Positions 42,057 through 51,420 of a stretch of DNA of 64,000 nt are shown here, one piece after another (position 1 is the first letter of the stretch; every line of letters starts with the position of its first letter). This DNA comes from Deltaproteobacteria bacterium UBA5205 (GTDB lineage: Bacteria; Desulfobacterota; Syntrophorhabdia; Syntrophorhabdales; Syntrophorhabdaceae): assembly GCA_002412715.1 (NCBI GenBank), contig DHVP01000004.1, forward strand, positions 1-64,000. Reading direction: 5' to 3'. The notes beneath the pieces are model-generated. The model was given only the letters and a program-made list of their open reading frames with translations. It was not told where the DNA came from and ran no database searches. A program made the position numbers and the translations under genes.

Positions 42057-43261
42057 TAGGGAACGCGCTTATACTGGCACTTCGGGCGATCCGGCGCAAC
42101 AAAATGCGTTCGTTCCTGACGATGCTCGGCATTGTCATCGGTGTCGCGGCTGTCATCACTCTCGTAACGGTGGGAGGCGGGGCAACGGCGAAGGTGACCG
42201 AGGATATCGCCAAACTCGGCAGCAATCTGCTCATGGTTACGCCCGGCCAGATGAGGGGCGGGGGCGGCGGGCATGGAACGGCCAAATCCTTCGACGTGGA
42301 TGACGCAAAGGCCATTACCCGTGAGATAGGTTCTCTTAAGGCGGTTGCCCCGTCCTCTTCCTCGACGGCAATGGCAGTGTTCGGATCAAAGAGCTGGTCG
42401 ACACTGGTTACCGGTGTCGAGAACGGTTTTCTGAAGGTGAAGGACTGGTCGGTGGAGGAAGGGAGGGAGTTTTCAGACGGGGAGATCCGTTCGGGAACTG
42501 CCGTGTGCATACTGGGGGCGACGGCGAAGAAAGAGCTCTTCGGCGAGCAGACGCCTGTCGAACAGAGGATTCGGATCAAGGGTATTTCCTTCGAGGTTGT
42601 GGGCATACTGACTGCCAAAGGCCAGTCCACCACGGGGAGGGATCAGGATGACCTTATCATCATGCCGCTGCGAGCTTTTCAACGGCGCATTTCAGGAAAT
42701 GAAGATATCAGCCTGATTCAGGTTTCAGTTGAGGACGGGGCTTCCACGGAAAAGGCCCAGCAGGACATCGAAGGCCTGCTTAGGGAGCGCCGGCGTATTT
42801 CAACACTTAAGGCGAACGACTTTCAAATCAGGGACATGAAGGAACTGGCGAGTACGATGCTCGCTACGACGCAGCTGCTTACAACGCTTCTCGGCGCGGT
42901 GGCGGCCGTAAGCCTTCTGGTTGGAGGCATCGGGATCATGAACATCATGCTCGTCTCCGTGACGGAACGGACACGGGAGATCGGCACCCGCCTGGCTATA
43001 GGCGCGCTGGAGCGTGAAGTCCTCCTGCAGTTCCTCGTCGAGGCGATGGTGCTTTCCGCATTCGGTGGTTTTTTCGGGATCATACTGGCCCTTATTACGT
43101 CCGCCGTCCTGGTTCGCATCCTTGACGTGCCTTTTGTCTGGAACACAGGGATCATTTTCATCGCCTTTGTTTTTTCGGCGGCGGTCGGGCTTATATTCGG
43201 CTACGTCCCGGCACATAAAGCGGCAAGTCTCGACCCGATCGAGGCGCTTCGACACGAGTAG
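42053..43261 (+). CDS. MacB-type ABC transporter permease
   Basis: A 402-residue membrane protein with four helices: one at the N-terminus (about residues 22-45) and three in the C-terminal FtsX domain. The MacB periplasmic core lies between, from about 50 to 270. The conserved GIMNIMLVSVTERTREIG segment and the final LDPIEALRHE are typical. It works with the ATPase before it and the adaptor to expel substrates from the periplasm through a TolC-like channel. Confidence 0.93.
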   Translation: MIGNALILALRAIRRNKMRSFLTMLGIVIGVAAVITLVTVGGGATAKVTEDIAKLGSNLLMVTPGQMRGGGGGHGTAKSFDVDDAKAITREIGSLKAVAPSSSSTAMAVFGSKSWSTLVTGVENGFLKVKDWSVEEGREFSDGEIRSGTAVCILGATAKKELFGEQTPVEQRIRIKGISFEVVGILTAKGQSTTGRDQDDLIIMPLRAFQRRISGNEDISLIQVSVEDGASTEKAQQDIEGLLRERRRISTLKANDFQIRDMKELASTMLATTQLLTTLLGAVAAVSLLVGGIGIMNIMLVSVTERTREIGTRLAIGALEREVLLQFLVEAMVLSAFGGFFGIILALITSAVLVRILDVPFVWNTGIIFIAFVFSAAVGLIFGYVPAHKAASLDPIEALRHE

Positions 43262-43270
43262 GAAGATAGC

Positions 43271-44773
43271 ATGATCAAGATGGAGGACATAGCGACCATG
43301 AACGTCAAAGAGAGAATCCTGAAGTACGCGGCAATCTTCGCAGCTGTTGTCATGCTGGCCGGATGCGCGACAGTCGGGCCCGATTACGCAGCACCGGATA
43401 CAAAGGCCCCCGATAAATGGAATACCGCCGTGCCTGCCGGCAGCGGCGCCGCGGACACATCCCGCGATTCTCTTGCGTCGTGGTGGGCGAACCTAGACGA
43501 CCCCGCCCTTGTAGCGCTCATCGATGTTGCTCTCAGGAACAATAAAGACCTCAAGCAGGCGAAGGCACGTATACGGGAAGCCAGGGCCCAGCGGGGTGTC
43601 GTCGAAGCAAGACTCCTGCCTTCGGCAGACGCCTCAGGTTCCTACACGTTGTCCCGGACAGAAAACAATTCCGAGGCGGGAACGACCAGGAACCTTTTTG
43701 CCGCGGGTCTCGATGCCGGATGGGAGATCGATCTTTTCGGCGGCCTCAGAAGGGCCACGGAGGCGTCACAGGCTGCCTACGAAGCATCTCAGGAGGACTA
43801 CCTGATGGTTCATGTGAGCCTGGCGGCGGAGGTTGCCCTCAATTATATCGATGTGCGGACGCTCCAGGAGAGGCTCGCGATCGTCGAAGAAAACCTGAAG
43901 CTTCAAACGGAGACCTATGAATTGACGACGTATCGTCTCAAGGCCGGCCTTGTAACGCAACTCGACGTGGACCGCGCGAAAACGAACATGGAAGAGACCC
44001 GCGCATCTGTCCCGACGCTGGTCACCCGTCTGGCCGCCGCCAGGAACAGGCTCTCCGCCCTCATGGGAGAATATCCCGGCTACGCCGACCCGCAGGTCGC
44101 CGACCCCAAAACACTTCCGATAGCCCCCCTCGAAATAGCATTGGGCGTACCCGCGGAAACACTTCGCCGCCGCCCCGACATCCGCAGCGCCGAGAGGGAA
44201 CTGGCAGCGCAAACCGCACGGATAGGTGTGGCAACCGCCGATCTGTATCCGAAACTGAGCCTCAACGGTTCCATAGGTATCGATGCCTCCAGCTTCGCTG
44301 GCCTCTTCTCGGCCAATAGCCGCGGCGCCGCCATAGGCCCAAGGTTTACCTGGAACATCTTCAGCGCAGGCGCGGTGCGCAGCAATATCGAAATCCAGAA
44401 TGCAAAACAGGAACAGGCGCTTCTCCAGTATGAGAACACCATCCTCCTGGCCCTGGAAGAAGCCGAAAACGCCATAACCGCCTATGTCAACGAACAAAAG
44501 CGCGCCCAATCGCTGAACGACGCCCTGCTGTCCGCCACCAGTTCAACAAATCTGGCATTGAATCAATACCAATCCGGCCTTATCGATTTTCAAGGCGTAC
44601 TCGACGCCCAGAGGACCTTGCTTTCCGTAAAAGACAACCTGGCAGTAAGCAAGGGAACCGTGATAGCCAACCTGGTACGCCTTTACAAGGCCCTCGGCGG
44701 CGGCTGGACCCCCGCGGCAATCCCTGTCCGGCAAGGTTCTTCCGCCAATGGAGAAAAAGAGAAGAAGGGGTAA
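43271..44773 (+). CDS. NodT/TolC-family outer membrane efflux lipoprotein
   Basis: A 500-residue RND-type outer membrane factor with a perfect lipobox (LAGC) and the CATVGPDYAAP start. The two long helical hairpins carry the usual NKDLKQAKARIREARAQ and QLDVDRAKTNMEETRA segments (each shown in part). It ends the pump operon and gives it a complete set of adaptor, ATPase, permease and channel. The ATG at 43271 has AGGAAG before it; a later ATG (43301) is also possible. Confidence 0.92.
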   Translation: MIKMEDIATMNVKERILKYAAIFAAVVMLAGCATVGPDYAAPDTKAPDKWNTAVPAGSGAADTSRDSLASWWANLDDPALVALIDVALRNNKDLKQAKARIREARAQRGVVEARLLPSADASGSYTLSRTENNSEAGTTRNLFAAGLDAGWEIDLFGGLRRATEASQAAYEASQEDYLMVHVSLAAEVALNYIDVRTLQERLAIVEENLKLQTETYELTTYRLKAGLVTQLDVDRAKTNMEETRASVPTLVTRLAAARNRLSALMGEYPGYADPQVADPKTLPIAPLEIALGVPAETLRRRPDIRSAERELAAQTARIGVATADLYPKLSLNGSIGIDASSFAGLFSANSRGAAIGPRFTWNIFSAGAVRSNIEIQNAKQEQALLQYENTILLALEEAENAITAYVNEQKRAQSLNDALLSATSSTNLALNQYQSGLIDFQGVLDAQRTLLSVKDNLAVSKGTVIANLVRLYKALGGGWTPAAIPVRQGSSANGEKEKKG

Positions 44774-44885
44774 CGTTCCCCTTTATTACTGAGATTCCAT
44801 AGTGTATACTATCCCCGTTTCTGGGAGAACCTCGCATCGTCTTCCCCTGCGTACGTCTGACATGCAATTTTCCTGTAATCTTTTG

Positions 44886-44913
44886 TTGACTTAAGTGATT
44901 GATTAAGTAAAAT
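44886..44913 (+). promoter_or_regulatory. Promoter of the exopolysaccharide locus
   Basis: TTGACT (44886-44891) and TAAAAT (44908-44913) are 16 bases apart, in an AT-rich patch unlike its surroundings. The predicted start lies near 44920, about 375 bases before the first gene. The intergenic region 44774-45295 holds no coding sequence I can support. Confidence 0.55.
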
Positions 44914-44924
44914 ATCAAACATAG

Positions 44925-44950
44925 ATGTAATGTATTCGAAAACATTACAT
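44925..44950. promoter_or_regulatory. Inverted repeat beside the exopolysaccharide promoter
   Basis: ATGTAATGT (44925-44933) and ACATTACAT (44942-44950) are perfect 9-base complements around an 8-base loop. It sits right after the predicted transcription start, so it could be an operator for a repressor or a 5-prime hairpin. Confidence 0.55.
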
Positions 44951-45037
44951 AAAATGTGGTCGGAGCAACGAAGGTTTCCGGTCCTTAGCACCTGTTCATG
45001 TTGGGCACGACGCAACTCCGATATGAACAACGACAAC

Positions 45038-45097
45038 GGGGCAGTTATCAAGTGTTTAGCTAACCCTGTTCACCATGATCATTGATAAAGCCGCCCC
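45038..45097 (+). promoter_or_regulatory. Leader hairpin upstream of the ops-like element
   Basis: GGGGC (45038-45042) and TTATCA (45045-45050) can pair with TGATAA (45083-45088) and GCCCC (45093-45097). The helix is interrupted by a small internal loop. It could pause or terminate RNA polymerase ahead of the ops-like site. Confidence 0.4.
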
Positions 45098-45209
45098 AGT
45101 ATTTAATGCACGGGTTACTCACCGACCCTGTGCCAGGCATTAAAGCAATTTGCTAGTGAAGGCATCATGAAAACTGAGCCCCATTCCATGGCGCCAAATT
45201 CCCGCCGCT

Positions 45210-45221
45210 GGCGGTAGCCTG
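45210..45221 (+). promoter_or_regulatory. ops-like element (RfaH-type antitermination site)
   Basis: GGCGGTAGCCTG matches the E. coli ops sequence GGCGGTAGCGTG at 11 of 12 positions. It lies in the untranslated leader, 86 bases before the first gene of a long polysaccharide operon, which is just where ops sites occur. In enterobacteria the site pauses RNA polymerase and recruits RfaH, which suppresses termination over long operons. No rfaH or nusG paralogue gene is in this window. Confidence 0.6.
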
Positions 45222-45295
45222 TTTCAAATTTCTCATGAGAACTTGTCCAGACGAACCATACGCTTTGATGTGAAAGCCTCATATAAGGAGCCCTT

Positions 45296-46645
45296 ATGCC
45301 TCAGAGCCTTATAAAAAAGATCACCGGCCGATCGGCTAGAATAGGTGTCATCGGTCTTGGGTATGTTGGTCTGCCTCTGGTAATCGAATTCTTCAAGAGC
45401 GGTTTCGATGTCACCGGGTTCGATGTTGACGCGAGGAAGGTAAAGGCTCTGGACAGGGGAGAGAGGTATATAAAGCACGTCGACATCTCGCCGCTTATAG
45501 TGGGTCGGTCGGAAAAGGCGTTTACAGGAAAAGAGAGAAAGCAGCAGTCCAATCCGAAGAGCGGTTCCTTCAGACCAACCACCGATTTCACATGCCTGGA
45601 AGAAATGAACTGCATCGTCATTTGCGTACCCACGCCCTTAACTAAATATCGCGAGCCCGACCTTTCCTACGTCCTGGAGACAACTAAGACTATTGCCCGG
45701 TATCTGCGTAAAGGCCAACTCATCGTCCTGGAGTCTACCACTTATCCCGGCACCACCGACGAAGATATGCGGACGGTATTGGAGAAAACTGGTCTCAAGG
45801 CAGGCAGGGATTTCTTCCTGGCCTTTTCCCCTGAACGCGAAGACCCTAATAACAGGGAGTACCGGACGGGTACGATCCCCAAGGTCGTCGGAGGATATAC
45901 TAAAAAATGTCTCGCCGCCGCGGTGGCGCTTTACGATACTATCGTGCTGAAAACAGTTCCTGTCTCTTCAACACGGGTCGCAGAGGCGACAAAGCTTATC
46001 GAGAATATATACCGCAGTGTAAACATAGCCCTGGTCAACGAACTGAAGGTTCTCTTTGACAGGATGGGAATAGACATCTGGGAAGCTATAGATGCAGCAA
46101 AAACAAAGCCATTCGGCTTCCAGGCCTTCTATCCCGGCCCCGGCCTCGGCGGCCATTGTATACCTATAGATCCCTTTTACCTCACCTGGAAGGCAAGGGA
46201 GTACGGCTTTTCGACTCGTTTCATAGAACTTGCCGGTGAGATCAATACATCCATGCCCGACTATGTGGTATCGAAGGTGGTTAAGGCATTGAACGATGTA
46301 AGGAAGCACGTGAAGGACTCTAGAATACTCATGCTCGGGCTCTCCTACAAGGCAAACATAGATGATGACAGGGAATCCCCCGCCTACCGTTTGATGGAAA
46401 AGCTGGAAGAAATGGGCGCAAAGGTTTCATACAACGACCCCTACATACCGGTAATAAAGCCAACTCGTGAATTCTCAAAATTAGCCGGCAGAAAATCCGT
46501 AGAGATCACCGATGATTACGACCTTTTGCTCATTACTACAGCACACGATGAGTATTCGGGAACCGATTTCACCTCTTTCGGTGTTCCCGTGGTAGATACG
46601 AGAGATGTCATTAAAAAGAAAAGCAGGCTTGTTTATAGGGCGTAG
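45296..46645 (+). CDS. UDP-N-acetylglucosamine/mannosamine 6-dehydrogenase-like protein
   Basis: A 449-residue nucleotide-sugar dehydrogenase (WbpA/WecC/TviB group). The NAD-binding GLGYVGLPL is near residue 18, the PEREDP stretch near 180 and the catalytic Cys is C288 in GGHCIPIDP. It oxidises a UDP-HexNAc to the uronic acid. With wecB at the far end of the locus, UDP-ManNAcA is the likely product, but UDP-GlcNAcA is possible. AAGGAG precedes the ATG. Confidence 0.9.
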   Translation: MPQSLIKKITGRSARIGVIGLGYVGLPLVIEFFKSGFDVTGFDVDARKVKALDRGERYIKHVDISPLIVGRSEKAFTGKERKQQSNPKSGSFRPTTDFTCLEEMNCIVICVPTPLTKYREPDLSYVLETTKTIARYLRKGQLIVLESTTYPGTTDEDMRTVLEKTGLKAGRDFFLAFSPEREDPNNREYRTGTIPKVVGGYTKKCLAAAVALYDTIVLKTVPVSSTRVAEATKLIENIYRSVNIALVNELKVLFDRMGIDIWEAIDAAKTKPFGFQAFYPGPGLGGHCIPIDPFYLTWKAREYGFSTRFIELAGEINTSMPDYVVSKVVKALNDVRKHVKDSRILMLGLSYKANIDDDRESPAYRLMEKLEEMGAKVSYNDPYIPVIKPTREFSKLAGRKSVEITDDYDLLLITTAHDEYSGTDFTSFGVPVVDTRDVIKKKSRLVYRA

Positions 46646-48554
46646 GGAAAACAAGACCGTACTTACGTCTGCCAGCCACGAACTATACGATAAAATAGTG
46701 TTTTTACGAAAGCCCTCAAACACCGCATGCTTGTGTAAAACCGTTTTCTTAACCGTAATGTTTTGCTTTGTGAACCTAAACAATGTTGTTGCGGCGAACA
46801 TTCTTGATGAACTTGGAGCAACATTGGTGGCAAGTTTCGATAAGGCAATCGTCGTTGATAGACCAAAAGCACTACAGTTTGAAAAACATGGTGGTGAGAT
46901 CATACTGGACGGTATTTCAGGCGGAGCTTTACAATTAAGAAAGGGTGAGTATTTCGCATTTGACGCAAAGACAGTTATTAAGTCGGATGAAGGGACGATA
47001 GCGTTCTGGGTCAGACCTCACTGGAGTTTTTATGACAAGAGAAATATTTTGATATCCCATACGTTCGCTTCTCTTACATGGTCTGATAATAGAAATGGTT
47101 ATTTCGTGGTATCGGATGGTTGGTGGGAGCCAGATGGAGCATTCAATACATATTTCGTAAAAAACAACCAGGAATATGCACATACGGCAACCAGGATTCT
47201 CTACAGAAAGGGCAATTGGATACACCTTGCATGTACTTGGAGCATAAACGGTACGGGGTTGGTAAAGCTTTATGCTGACGGTGTTTTAGCGGCTCAGAGC
47301 AAGGTGTCTGTCGGGCCATCAGTTGCACCAAGAAAATTGTACCTGGGTTCCGATAAAGGCACCCCCATCAGTAAGGATCGATGGGCAGACAGTGACATCG
47401 ATGAAGTTGTAGTTTTTGAGAGAGCTCTCAACGAGAAAGAGATTTTAAGTGTGATAAAGGTTCAGAACCCGAATTCTTTTGTTGAGAGGCATATTCGTTG
47501 TGAAAAGATTTTATCGCAACCTTATTCTCCTAAACGAGACAAAGACGGAACAATTTTGGAAACGAGAGCAATATTCGATGAGGGAACAGGTTGGACATCA
47601 AAAAAAGGTGCGGATAGAGTAATTAAAAACATCAAGAAAGCAGGCTTTAACGTCTACGTTCCTTGTGTTTGGCACGGCTCTGGTACCAGATATCCATCGG
47701 CGGCCTTTCCAGCAGAAAAAGGAAGTCATTTTCAAGAAGCGGATCCTCTGGAATATCTAATAGCTAAAGCGCACGCGAGTGGTATCCAGGTACATCCCTG
47801 GTTCACTGTCTCGTTGCGGGATCGTGAATTTCTTACAAGTTATTATGGGCCAGGAACCCCATCAGGGGCTTTTGACTTACATAGACCTGAATTTCAACGA
47901 TTCATTGTTGATCTTATTGCAGATGTCGTGAGACGGTATAAGGTCGATGGTATCAATCTCGACTATGTCCGGACAATGGGGATATGCAGGTGCAGTTATT
48001 GTGTTTCGGAGTATCAAAAACGGTACAAAAGAAACATGTTTGAAGACCTTCAGCGAAAGGGGCCCAGGGGAGGGCTTGAGCCACACATCCAGGAATGGCA
48101 GGATCAGACAGTTGAAACTATAGTTCGGGGAATATCAAAAGCTGTGAAAAAGATCAAGCCGGATCTTGTCCTGAGTGTCGATGGACATCCGATTCCAGAT
48201 TTTCTACCGCCCAATGTGGAAGGCCGACAGGAAATTAGGTGGGCAAATGCAGGTTTAATCGATGTCATTTTTAGTATGGACTATACACGGGAACCGGATT
48301 TTGAAAAGCACGAGCTCGTTCGCAACGAACTTAAGGAGCCGGCAAAAGCGATTATGCTACTTGGGAACTACGATAAGACTTTAATTGGCAAGGTAATACC
48401 CAGAAAAGCAGCAATGTTAACAGGTTTTACTTCCTATGTTCAAAGAAGATGGCCGGGCGGTGTGGGCATATATCTTTATTCCCAACTAAGTGAAGCACAG
48501 ATTGGCGCATTTGCTTCTGGTCCGTTCAATCAAATTGCCAAACCAGAGTGGTGA
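46605..48554 (+). CDS. LamG-like lectin domain fused to a GHL10-type glycoside hydrolase-like domain
   Basis: A protein of up to 649 residues. A hydrophobic segment around 45-62 (VFLTVMFCFVNLNNVV) looks like a signal, so the true start may be the GTG at 46698 rather than the ATG at 46605. Residues 70-290 form a LamG/concanavalin-like domain (TIAFWVRPHWS; DSDIDEVVVFERALNEKE in part). Residues 300-640 are a family-10-like TIM barrel with AGFNVYVPCVW, GIQVHPWF and VDGINLDYVRT, the last carrying the usual catalytic Asp. An exported enzyme that trims or processes the polysaccharide is the best guess. Its composition is AT-rich. Confidence 0.75.
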   Translation: MSLKRKAGLFIGRRENKTVLTSASHELYDKIVFLRKPSNTACLCKTVFLTVMFCFVNLNNVVAANILDELGATLVASFDKAIVVDRPKALQFEKHGGEIILDGISGGALQLRKGEYFAFDAKTVIKSDEGTIAFWVRPHWSFYDKRNILISHTFASLTWSDNRNGYFVVSDGWWEPDGAFNTYFVKNNQEYAHTATRILYRKGNWIHLACTWSINGTGLVKLYADGVLAAQSKVSVGPSVAPRKLYLGSDKGTPISKDRWADSDIDEVVVFERALNEKEILSVIKVQNPNSFVERHIRCEKILSQPYSPKRDKDGTILETRAIFDEGTGWTSKKGADRVIKNIKKAGFNVYVPCVWHGSGTRYPSAAFPAEKGSHFQEADPLEYLIAKAHASGIQVHPWFTVSLRDREFLTSYYGPGTPSGAFDLHRPEFQRFIVDLIADVVRRYKVDGINLDYVRTMGICRCSYCVSEYQKRYKRNMFEDLQRKGPRGGLEPHIQEWQDQTVETIVRGISKAVKKIKPDLVLSVDGHPIPDFLPPNVEGRQEIRWANAGLIDVIFSMDYTREPDFEKHELVRNELKEPAKAIMLLGNYDKTLIGKVIPRKAAMLTGFTSYVQRRWPGGVGIYLYSQLSEAQIGAFASGPFNQIAKPEW

Positions 48555-48639
48555 TTTCAATAATATGTCTAGCCCGCACTAGTCAAGAAAACCTTTACCC
48601 TAATCTTGCTTGTAATCTGAATACACTAAAGGTAATAGC

Positions 48640-49986
48640 TTGAATACACTGATCATTCTAAGTCTTTTTTTCGTTACAATGCCCATCTTTTTATTATGGA
48701 GAAGGGAGTTCTTGGTCTTTTTTACACTGTTTATTGCATCACAGGTTCTGGGATTAATCCATGAATACAGTTTTGGTTTCGCGGGCTACTTTGATATAAA
48801 TTCAACTTTGTTTATCATGTTCCACTTTGCGGTGCTGATGTCGTTTCGACACATCGGCGAATTGAAAAAATCTCTATTTGCGAAGCATTTTATTGTCTTA
48901 CTACCGTTGTATGTTTATGCGCTTATTTATCCTTGGGTCACCGGGTTGTCGTCATTATTATACTGCGTGAAGGCATCAAAAGAATTTGCGATGTATTTCT
49001 GCTATTTTGCGGTCTTTCTTTTCATAAGGACAGAAAGACAGGTAAATATGAGTTGGGTTTTTATTGGGTGTTTAGCAGTTTACTATTCTCTTCTTGAAGT
49101 TTTGGGTGGTTTATTTCATGGATATCTATTTTCATTCCTTCAATACAGCTATCAGAGGGAACGAATAAACTTTCCCAAAATCTATCTGCCTATATTCACC
49201 ATCATGGTTGCAATGTTTTTTAATAGATTACACAAATTGTTGTTCCGGTTGAGATCCGTAAAAAATGTTCTAGTTCTTTCAATCTACAGTCTGGGCGTTC
49301 TGCTAACATTTTTCAGAGCGTACATATTAGCAAGTGTCTTTACTGTGCCATTACTTCTTTTCTTGAAAGGAAATTCAAGGAAGGCCGTAATCGCTACCAC
49401 GGCAATCGCTTTAATAATCCCACTTTCCCTTCTTGTGCTTGTCCCTTTAACTTCAAAGAGCTATGAAGAAATATTTGACTCTTTCATAGGCTCTGGTATC
49501 ACAGAGCTTTATCATTATGAAGGGGGTTCATTACGAGGCAGAGATGCAGTTTCAGCAGGTCGCCTAGAACTGGTGAAACAAAAATTGTGGACTGGCTGGG
49601 GGTTTGTTGCTTGGGACTCTGAAATAGGTAAGAAGATAAGGCCAAAACTCGGTTACGATGGAAGAACTATAAAGGGGGGAACCGAGCTTGGTTTTATTGA
49701 CAAGGGCTATTTGGATGTTGCTGCAAAGTTCGGGATTATAGGATCCATATTACTGTACGGTTCATTCGTCACTGCACTATTCAAACTCATTAAAGTACTA
49801 CGAGCCTCAAATAGTATTGATTTTAACCCAAGGGCGTTTGCCTGTGCGGCCTTAATTATTGTGTTTCTCTGTGTTCAGTTTACCCATGCGCCCCTAACAA
49901 GACAGTTTGGGATTATTCCACTGTCAATAGTGATGGCCTTGGTTGATCGCCAATATGTCTTATTAAGCGGAACACTTAATAGTTAG
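48640..49986 (+). CDS. O-antigen polymerase/ligase-like membrane protein (Wzy type)
   Basis: A 448-residue protein with about ten membrane helices and a large periplasmic loop ending in AGRLELVKQKLWTGWGF, the typical Wzy_C pattern. These proteins polymerise repeat units or ligate the chain. The start is TTG at 48640 with AAAGG nearby; an ATG 13 codons later is the alternative. It is strongly AT-rich (20 G+C in the 60 bases from 49201), suggesting horizontal acquisition. Confidence 0.82.
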   Translation: MNTLIILSLFFVTMPIFLLWRREFLVFFTLFIASQVLGLIHEYSFGFAGYFDINSTLFIMFHFAVLMSFRHIGELKKSLFAKHFIVLLPLYVYALIYPWVTGLSSLLYCVKASKEFAMYFCYFAVFLFIRTERQVNMSWVFIGCLAVYYSLLEVLGGLFHGYLFSFLQYSYQRERINFPKIYLPIFTIMVAMFFNRLHKLLFRLRSVKNVLVLSIYSLGVLLTFFRAYILASVFTVPLLLFLKGNSRKAVIATTAIALIIPLSLLVLVPLTSKSYEEIFDSFIGSGITELYHYEGGSLRGRDAVSAGRLELVKQKLWTGWGFVAWDSEIGKKIRPKLGYDGRTIKGGTELGFIDKGYLDVAAKFGIIGSILLYGSFVTALFKLIKVLRASNSIDFNPRAFACAALIIVFLCVQFTHAPLTRQFGIIPLSIVMALVDRQYVLLSGTLNS

Positions 49987-50299
49987 TAGACTGCTATAAT
50001 GATGGCCTTAAACAACTGGACTATCTTACATATGATATCAGGACTGTTCCGTTATGAAGGGATGCCGAAAAGATACTAGAGGTGACGGATGCGCTTAAGG
50101 CAGAACAGAAGGATTAGTAGATCTAATGACTCGCAATACCAGGCCGCAACTCGTGAAGCAGATTATTAACGATCGCTCGGAGACGCGAACAAAAGTATAA
50201 AGGGGCAGAATGCGGGCTATCCGGGTTTTTGCGACGTGAACGCTTTCGGAAGACATGGACAAGATAGTACCCGTTGACCTATAAGGAAAATTACCTTTC
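49987..50299. other. 313-base gap without a supportable gene
   Basis: All frames have stops within short distances. The longest reading, near 50127, encodes only a couple of dozen residues. There is no promoter I trust. It may be a decayed gene or a junction left by recombination in the polysaccharide locus. Confidence 0.5.
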
Positions 50300-51388
50300 A
50301 TGTCTAGAGTAGTCTGCTTGATAACAAATATCCCGGCTCCTTACAGGATACCAGTATTTGATCGGCTTTATTCCAAGCTAAGGGAGCAAAATATCGATCT
50401 AATCGTTCTGTACCTTTCGAGGACAGAACCCAACAGACTATGGAAACTGCCCGATATATGGCACAAGCATGAAATATTGCCCGGGAGAGTTATTTCTGTT
50501 GGTGGCGTCTATTTTCATTGGAATCCGTCGCTCATCAAGCAGCTGAATCTTTTGAAGCCAATCGCTGTCATAACATGCGGCTTTGATTTCGCAATGATGC
50601 AGGGTTTTTTGTGGTCGGTCTTGAAAAGGGTTCCCCACATATCTTTCAGTGATGGCACATTGGACTCGGAGAGCAATATCGGTTTCTTTCGACGTTTGAC
50701 GAGAAAAATCGTGATCAAGAATAGCCATTCCCTCGTAGGAGCAAGTCTCAAGACTTTATCGTTATTTCAACATTATGGAGCGGCACGGAAAGATTGTTTT
50801 CAGAGTTGTTTGTGTGTCGATAATAGCGTTTATATAGACCGTACGCAAAAGAAAGCTTTTGATTTGCTTTATGTCGCCCGGATTGTTCGCGGAAAAATGC
50901 CTGAGCTAATAATCGAAATCATGGAAGCTTTAGGAGGAGATTATTCTTTAGAAATAGTCGGGGATGGAAACCTCCGGGGATGGTTTATAGATACTCTCGC
51001 ACAAAAAAAGGTGAAGTATAATTATGACGGATTTGTACAGCCCGAATTTATTCCAAGGTTCTATCAGTCATCCTCGCTACTTTTGTTTCCCACACGATCT
51101 GACTCGTGGGGTGTCGTTGCAAATGAAGCTTGCGCCGCCGGTGTTCCTGTTCTTACAACTGAATCAGCCGGTGTTGCGGGTGAGTTAATTGTGCATGGAG
51201 AGAATGGTTTTGTCCTTCCGCCTCTGGCCCATGTATGGGCAGACCATATTCGCCTGTTATTGAGTGATCAAAAACTTTATCAACAGATGTCACGAAACGC
51301 GTTTAATAGTGTACAGTCATACAATTATGAGAGCGCTTCTTCGGGATTATTGCAAGCGGTACTTAATACAGTCAATGGGTCTTGTTAG
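50300..51388 (+). CDS. GT4-family glycosyltransferase
   Basis: A 362-residue GT-B enzyme. The N-terminal ITNIPAPYRIPVFDRLY is typical of GT4 proteins in surface polysaccharide clusters. The C-terminal donor-binding region has LFPTRSDSWGVVANEACAAGVPV (in part) with the E-x7-E-like motif. Donor and acceptor sugars are unknown. Its stop lies inside the long reading frame of the flippase gene. Confidence 0.87.
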   Translation: MSRVVCLITNIPAPYRIPVFDRLYSKLREQNIDLIVLYLSRTEPNRLWKLPDIWHKHEILPGRVISVGGVYFHWNPSLIKQLNLLKPIAVITCGFDFAMMQGFLWSVLKRVPHISFSDGTLDSESNIGFFRRLTRKIVIKNSHSLVGASLKTLSLFQHYGAARKDCFQSCLCVDNSVYIDRTQKKAFDLLYVARIVRGKMPELIIEIMEALGGDYSLEIVGDGNLRGWFIDTLAQKKVKYNYDGFVQPEFIPRFYQSSSLLLFPTRSDSWGVVANEACAAGVPVLTTESAGVAGELIVHGENGFVLPPLAHVWADHIRLLLSDQKLYQQMSRNAFNSVQSYNYESASSGLLQAVLNTVNGSC

Positions 51389-51420
51389 TTCGATTCCGAA
51401 TCTACCCGAAGGCAAAATTA

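Noticed and set aside
50127..50210. Short reading frame in the 313-base gap
   Set aside because: Only about two dozen residues, no ribosome site, no similarity to neighbouring proteins.
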